Source of the DNA: Karalla daura
Taxonomy: Eukaryota > Chordata > Actinopteri > Chaetodontiformes > Leiognathidae
DNA: 64,000 nucleotides
Direction: 5' to 3'
NCBI GenBank assembly: GCA_029224185.1
Contig: CM055196.1
Span: 24,390,673 to 24,454,672 of the forward strand
Below the pieces are notes generated by a model. It was not told the DNA's origin and did no database searches. It saw only the letters and a program-made list of their open reading frames with translations. Positions 58,930 through 64,000 of this stretch are shown here, piece after piece. Position numbers and translations under genes: made by a program. How positions within the stretch are numbered: position 1 is the stretch's first letter; every line of letters starts with the position of its first letter.

Positions 58930-61083
58930 TGACTTGTGTCTGTGTCTGGGGAATGGATTGGACGCTCGGCTCATTTTTTTCCAAGCATTTGCTTCAGGCA
59001 AAATAGTTTGGCTGCTGACATGTACAAACACACTTACCCACACACTCCAGTGCTCAGCTGCTATTCTGCAGCAATCTTCGTGCAATACCAGTTTAGCCTG
59101 ACGGCCTGACAAAGGCTGATTTGCATTTTAGGAAATGAAGAGTCATGTTTAATTAGGTTGTGAATTTGTATGTGTTCTTGATCTATTTAGTTGCAGTCTA
59201 CTGAGCACTACATCTTTCTAGGTGACAGAAAGGCGAACAGAGTTGGTCTAAGAAAGTGACTTTTTCAGACATTTGTCTAATAAAACTGAATCAGAAATAT
59301 TGTATATGTGTGTTTGAAGAGTTTTACGCGTACAGGAAGCAAAATCAACTCATCAATTATTTGGCGAATTTTGTGGTCACAAGAGAGCATGAAATGATAT
59401 TACGACACATACGTGATGTAAGAGGCATAGAAATGTTACATGATGAAACAAGAAAGTGAATTCAAAATTTGGCAATTTTTTTCTTTTTTCATTCTCTATC
59501 ATTTGACATCTCTTAATAAATCAATCTACATATACATATATGAGTCAAAAATCAAGAAAAATAATATTTAGAAAAACGAAGTGAACTTTTAAGACAATAG
59601 CATGTCACTGTCATTAATGCCGTATTATCTCCAAGCTGCTATTTCAGTTCTTATGTCTGCTGCACTCTTTATTTTCATTTGTTGATTTTCAGCTTCCATT
59701 TTTCACAAAATGACAAAAGTCCAAAAGAAACCTTTGTATGTGTGTGCGTGTGTGTGTGTGTGTGTGTGTGCTGCGCACAGTCAAGTGTTATGAGTCAGGT
59801 TGATAATAAACATGTTGATAAAATGTGTCAGGCAGTTAATAAAGGGAGAGATGTTGTCTCTTAAAGCCTGATAAATCACGTCTCCTGCCCGGCTGCTCTG
59901 CCAGAAGAGTTCACCATAAAACACAAGCTTCGCTCCCACGTGACCCTGTTTTAATAAGCCAATAACACCAGAGGGAGTTCTGGGCTCTCAGCCTTCAGTC
60001 TGCGGCCACTTCTCAATGCTTCCAATATCTCACAGTTAGTGTGGCCTTGAGTGTTTTATTGCTTTAACGAAACATTAAGCTTGACTGACATAAGACAACA
60101 AACCCTTTTTTTTTTTTTTTTTTAGTTCCGATGGTCTGACTTATTTTAACAGTGAAATACATCTCCCTAATGATCTAACGAAGTGTTTTATGATTGCTTT
60201 ATGATTGTCCCGGTCGACTTTCAATCATCTTTCTGTCACATTAGCGGCCGAGGCTCTTCGTTCTTTTAAATATTTATCAAATGGAAGTAGTGTATGCTTT
60301 CTGTTTGTAAAGGAATCAAACCAAGGACTTCAAAACGCCAAATATTTGTTCTGATGCCTTACAATGAAACACCCTGAAAACTTCAAAAACTTCAAAAGGA
60401 AATACTGATTTCATTATGAATTCCTCCACAGTTACTGCAAACTCACAAGAAAACAGTTTGCAGAGTTTTCACATTCCTTGTTCTGCTCCGGGGACCGTGT
60501 CCTCACCTGATTGGATGAACAGCCCTCTCGCTGTGCAATAATGGGTGTTTGCTTCCAAATTTCTCTCTGGATAAAAAGATAGTTTAAAAAAGCCTCTCTT
60601 TAAAGTTAAACCACTAAATCCATGTCAAAGTAAATTCTGTCTGAGCTTGTTAGTGCACACTTGGGCAGCCCTGCTGACGTTTACGTGGGAGGGAGTTTAC
60701 GCAGGGCTTTGGTGAAGAGCTCTTGGGTGTGATGAGAGACCATCTGTCATCTTATCCATCCTTGATAAAGCAGCAACCAAACTCCCTTCTGAAGCATTCC
60801 ACTTGTTCCTGGAGTGTCAAAACCTCTGATTCAGGCATGTTTACAGCCAGATAAAATACTCAATTATAAATCCATTAATCTCCCATTACTCTCCATTATC
60901 AGCTCAACATGGGGAATGATTTGGACAAATCTGGGAGTTTAAATAAAATAAGATAAAGAAAAGCGTTTCCAGAAAAGTTCAATTAAACAGAAGCTGGGAA
61001 AAAGGGCAAATATGTGTCATGAGCTTTAGTTGTGTGTGCCAATATTGTAGCAACAGTCACTGTGAATGGGGTTAAGAAGTAAG
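58930..61083. other. Downstream intergenic stretch
   Basis: Holds a (GT)n array (59737-59770), an 18-base T run (60106-60123) and a complex AT-rich segment with clustered TAAT cores (60845-60935). A CACGTG E-box lies at about 59938. No gene seen. Confidence 0.5.
59737..59770. repeat. (GT)n microsatellite
   Basis: GT array with one GC interruption. Confidence 0.93.
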
Positions 61084-61990
61084 ACAGCTGTCAATCAATC
61101 AACCAACCAACCAATCAATCAATCAAACTTTAATTATCTATTACTTTTCAGACAGTAAAGCAGCCCAAAGTGCTTTACACAAGAGGAACAACAAATAAAT
61201 AATAACTCTCATCCTACACAGATTACAATAGAATATAAAACACATGAAATCCCAGGATAATGAGAATAATGTGTGTAAAAGTGAATATAAAATAATAAAT
61301 TTAAATAGATAAATACATAACATAAAAACAATTAGAGAACATTGCCTCTGCACTGTGCACTACAAAATATAAAACTATATAAATATAAAACTATTAAAAA
61401 ATTGCAGTGCAACAGTTAAGTTGAAAGCAAGGCTAAAAAGGCTGGTCTTGAGTTACTTCTAGAAATATATTTAACTTAGGGAATGACTAGAAAGTTGCTG
61501 CAGATAACAGATCAGATAAATAGTTTGGTTCATGACCATTTAGGGCCTGAGAAGGAAACTGATAGAGCAGGTAACCAGCGTGTTAAGGAAGGCATGACAG
61601 GTGCTCTGCTCCTGGTCCCCGTCAGCACACGTGCAGCTGAGTTCTGCAGCAGCTGAACTGGGGTTATGTTTGTTCCTGGAGACAAGAAAGACGAGTGCTG
61701 CAGAAATCAGTTCTACATGTGATACATGCATGCATGAGTGTCTCTGCTGGCCTGGGAACTGGAAATGCATTTAAACTGATAAAAGAAAGACTTTTGTGGT
61801 ATTTCAAATGAGGACATTAAAACTTAGATAAGAATCTAAAGTAATGGCAAGCAACACACAGGGCTTTAAGATTTTGGATTAGTTTTTCTCTGTGTGCTTC
61901 CAGAGCAATAACAAGAACTTCTATTTTGTCTGGATTGAGCTGTAGGACATTGTCTGCCTTTGAGAAGAACATTAATTGACACTAATAACA
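61084..61990 (-). mobile_element. LINE remnant (L2/Rex-like), 3' part, minus strand
   Basis: On the minus strand, pieces of a non-LTR retrotransposon pol are readable in order: NVLQLNPDKIEVLVIA (about 61951-61904), QLLQNSAARVLTGTRSRA (about 61660-61605) and NGHEPNYLSDLLSAATF (about 61541-61491). These match the usual FLQLN-DKTE, IQNAAARVLT and LNGLAPEYLSDLL blocks of fish LINEs. Frames change between them. The 3' end has the typical CAAAGTGCTTTAC phrase and a tail of TTGA/TTGG repeats (61091-61127 on +). The YADD core is missing. Confidence 0.82.
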
Positions 61991-62225
61991 ACTTTTTCTG
62001 CCAGTTAAGTAGCAGTTGAAGCAGCTAAAGACAGTGCCACAGAGTGCAGTCTGAATGTTAACGCTGTACCTGGTAAACCCATAACAGAAAGCTTCGTCGT
62101 GGTGCGGGTGCATCGTAGATCCTTGACAGCTCTTCTTAATGCTGTCTGTGGACTGGCTGGCTGTCCAAGTTGAAGGATTTTAATCCCATATCTGTTATCT
62201 TACCTACTTTGTACTCAATGGTGTT
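61991..62225. other. Short gene-free gap between two repeats
   Basis: No gene or clear repeat; may be further decayed LINE sequence. Confidence 0.35.
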
Positions 62226-62285
62226 GCAGCAGTTTTCTGGTGTCTCCAGTTCAACGTGGGCAAAGACAGGATATACAGCCTGGAC

Positions 62286-62329
<44 letters not shown>

Positions 62330-62470
62330 GCACACTTGAACAAAGGACCAATTTAGGGTTACCATTTGACCTAAAAATGCATGTTTTTGGACTGTGGGAT
62401 GTATCGCCATGCAGACTTGAAAAGGCCCTGGGATTTGCACCAGCTGTGAGGTGACAGTGCTACTCACTGA
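62226..62470 (-). repeat. Degraded fish interspersed repeat, copy D (-)
   Basis: CAGCCTGGACACATACATAC, (AC)n, GACCAATTTAGGGTTACC, ATGCATGTTTTTGGACTGTGGG, ATGCAGACTTGAAAAGGCCC and GGGATTTGCACCAG follow the family order in reverse complement. The (AC)17 array at 62293-62326 sits at the same place as in copy B. Confidence 0.78.
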
Positions 62471-64000
62471 CACACTGTGTTGCCATCCAAAACTCATGAA
62501 ATTACACAGCAAGCAAAGAATACAAGAAACCAGCAAAAACCTGAAATAACAAAGGAGACACAGAGCAGAACGCTGTCAAACCATACGGGCAGGTTTACTG
62601 CCAAACAATTGAATTCTGTTTGTTTTCACAACTTTACAAAGTCCAGACGCTGGAAATGTCTCTTTGCTTGTTTGTTGCAGCCTTGTTTGAAGAGTTGAAT
62701 GTCCTGGTATTTCAGGGACTGTTTGGACTTGTTCTCTGATCATTTGACTGGCAACTGAAGTAACCATTCGAGTCTGGTGAATCGGCTCGCTTGTTTAGTT
62801 TTGTTGTCATCCACTGGTTGAACGTGTACGAGCTTTGCCCAGTGCATTCCTCTGTGCACCTGCAGGCCACTGACATGGTAGGAATGGGAACTTTAATGGG
62901 GTCATCGAGGGAATAAAATACTCAAGCCTGTAAGGTGCATGAATGGACTTCTCTTACAGTCCACAGCTGTGTTTTGGTGACAGCTTTCCTCGGGTGTTGT
63001 AGACAGATTGGAGGTCATTGGAGGTCTGAAGGTGACAGAAACAATTATTTTATGTGATCTTTTTACACATTTCCTGCTCTTGTCAGCTACTTGATTACTA
63101 GTCAGCTCTTACAAGAAGAAAGTTGATAAAACCATGGAAATTCCAAGTAAATCGACTCCGGCAGCATGATTTCATCTTCACTATCGCAGAATAACAGGAA
63201 GGCTGTGAAAAATCCATTGTTCACAGACATGTAACAATGAATGTCCAATTGTGTTATGGTGAATAGGTATACTACGACATGACTTCCATGTGACACACAC
63301 ATGGGCTGAGCTCAGGCCGTAGCATGTCAGCATATGGATAGCATGTGGCTCAGCTGTTGCCCAGGTCACACAGGTCTCCTCCATCATGTTGTACCCATTT
63401 AAGGAAATGCCCGGGACAAATGATTGGTTTAAAAGGCACTCCCATGACCATGAGTGATTCAATTGCCCCTCAAATAATTATGTCCTGGCAGTAGTTCCAA
63501 GCTCCAGGACTTTTAGCCCTTGGACACAGGTTCTTGTTTCCTGACTGTCATGAAAGGAAGCTGATTACAGACTGATTGTGGTCCCAATTCAACAGAGCAA
63601 GGAAGTAGAGTGCAAAGAAAATAAAGCTACTCTGACCTTGAGTGATAACGTGTAATGTGTCATTGATAAAAAAAGCGTGCGAGTGAATAGGTGTGGAGAG
63701 AGAAAAAAAACAAAAACATGCCAGTCATGAGAAAGTACCAGCAGGAACAGGTGCGTCAGAGCAGCATGAGATGGGAATAAATTGACATTTATTGATAAAC
63801 GGTGAAATATCAGTGGATCAGTTTCAGCCAGTTCAGATAGAGCCAACATGGCCAAGAGGCGGCAGCTCTAAAGTGAGGCTGTCTTTCAAGGAAAAAGGTC
63901 GCTTCACCACCTGTACAGCTTCCTTTTGGCCACAGCTGCAGTTAATGTGCGGGAATGTCACGCGTTTGATACCTTACTTCAGAGTGAAGTAGTAAATGGT
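62471..64000. other. Gene-free stretch to window end
   Basis: No recognised gene, RNA or repeat; open frames below 95 codons look random. Confidence 0.45.

Noticed and set aside
58651..59112. 153-codon minus-strand open frame
   Set aside because: Overlaps the predicted kitlga 3' end, no domain recognised; chance.

Overview
The window reads as teleost fish nuclear DNA: AT-rich and gene-poor, full of long dinucleotide microsatellites, with degraded fish-type LINE and SINE-like repeats. It holds one gene that I can assemble with confidence, a kit ligand (stem cell factor) gene on the + strand. The shortened exon 6 and the overall sequence fit a teleost Kitlg. The start MKKSK and the long first intron suggest the kitlga paralogue, but I cannot prove a versus b without a tree. 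No bacterial-type genes, operons, CRISPR arrays, rRNA or tRNA genes are present.

Layout. 1-31,200 is upstream intergenic DNA. It contains a LINE reverse-transcriptase scrap on the minus strand at the left edge, several degraded copies of one common interspersed repeat, a 590-bp degenerate telomere-like TTAGGG array (8,799-9,388), an 87-bp tandem duplication (13,268-13,420), a facing (GT)n/(CA)n pair (14,102-14,344), a perfect 17-bp hairpin (25,579-25,615), a frameshifted Ty3/gypsy-like RT remnant (28,740-29,050) and a roughly 100-bp (GTGA)n array. 31,200-31,649 is a GC-rich promoter and 5' leader with a GC box, a TATA box and two upstream ORFs. The coding sequence runs from 31,650 to 55,177 in nine exons, with an 18.25-kb first intron. 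The 3' UTR probably extends to about 58,925 and contains a 241-bp tandem duplication. 58,930-64,000 is downstream intergenic DNA with a LINE remnant on the minus strand (61,084-61,990) and another interspersed-repeat copy.

The predicted Kitlg protein is 267 aa: signal peptide (1-24), four-helix cytokine domain, short stalk with a small symmetric exon 6, one transmembrane helix (202-220) and a 47-residue tail ending in valine, as in mammalian membrane Kitlg. The most notable points are the joint absence of the two cysteines that form one of the two disulfides of mammalian SCF (Cys4 and Cys89), a false stop codon lying inside the exon-8 splice donor, the duplicated 3' UTR block with a conserved palindrome, and the interstitial telomere-like array. 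Coordinates of exons come from reading splice sites and reading-frame continuity by eye; the repeat families are recognised from memory of their typical sequence and should be treated as approximate.
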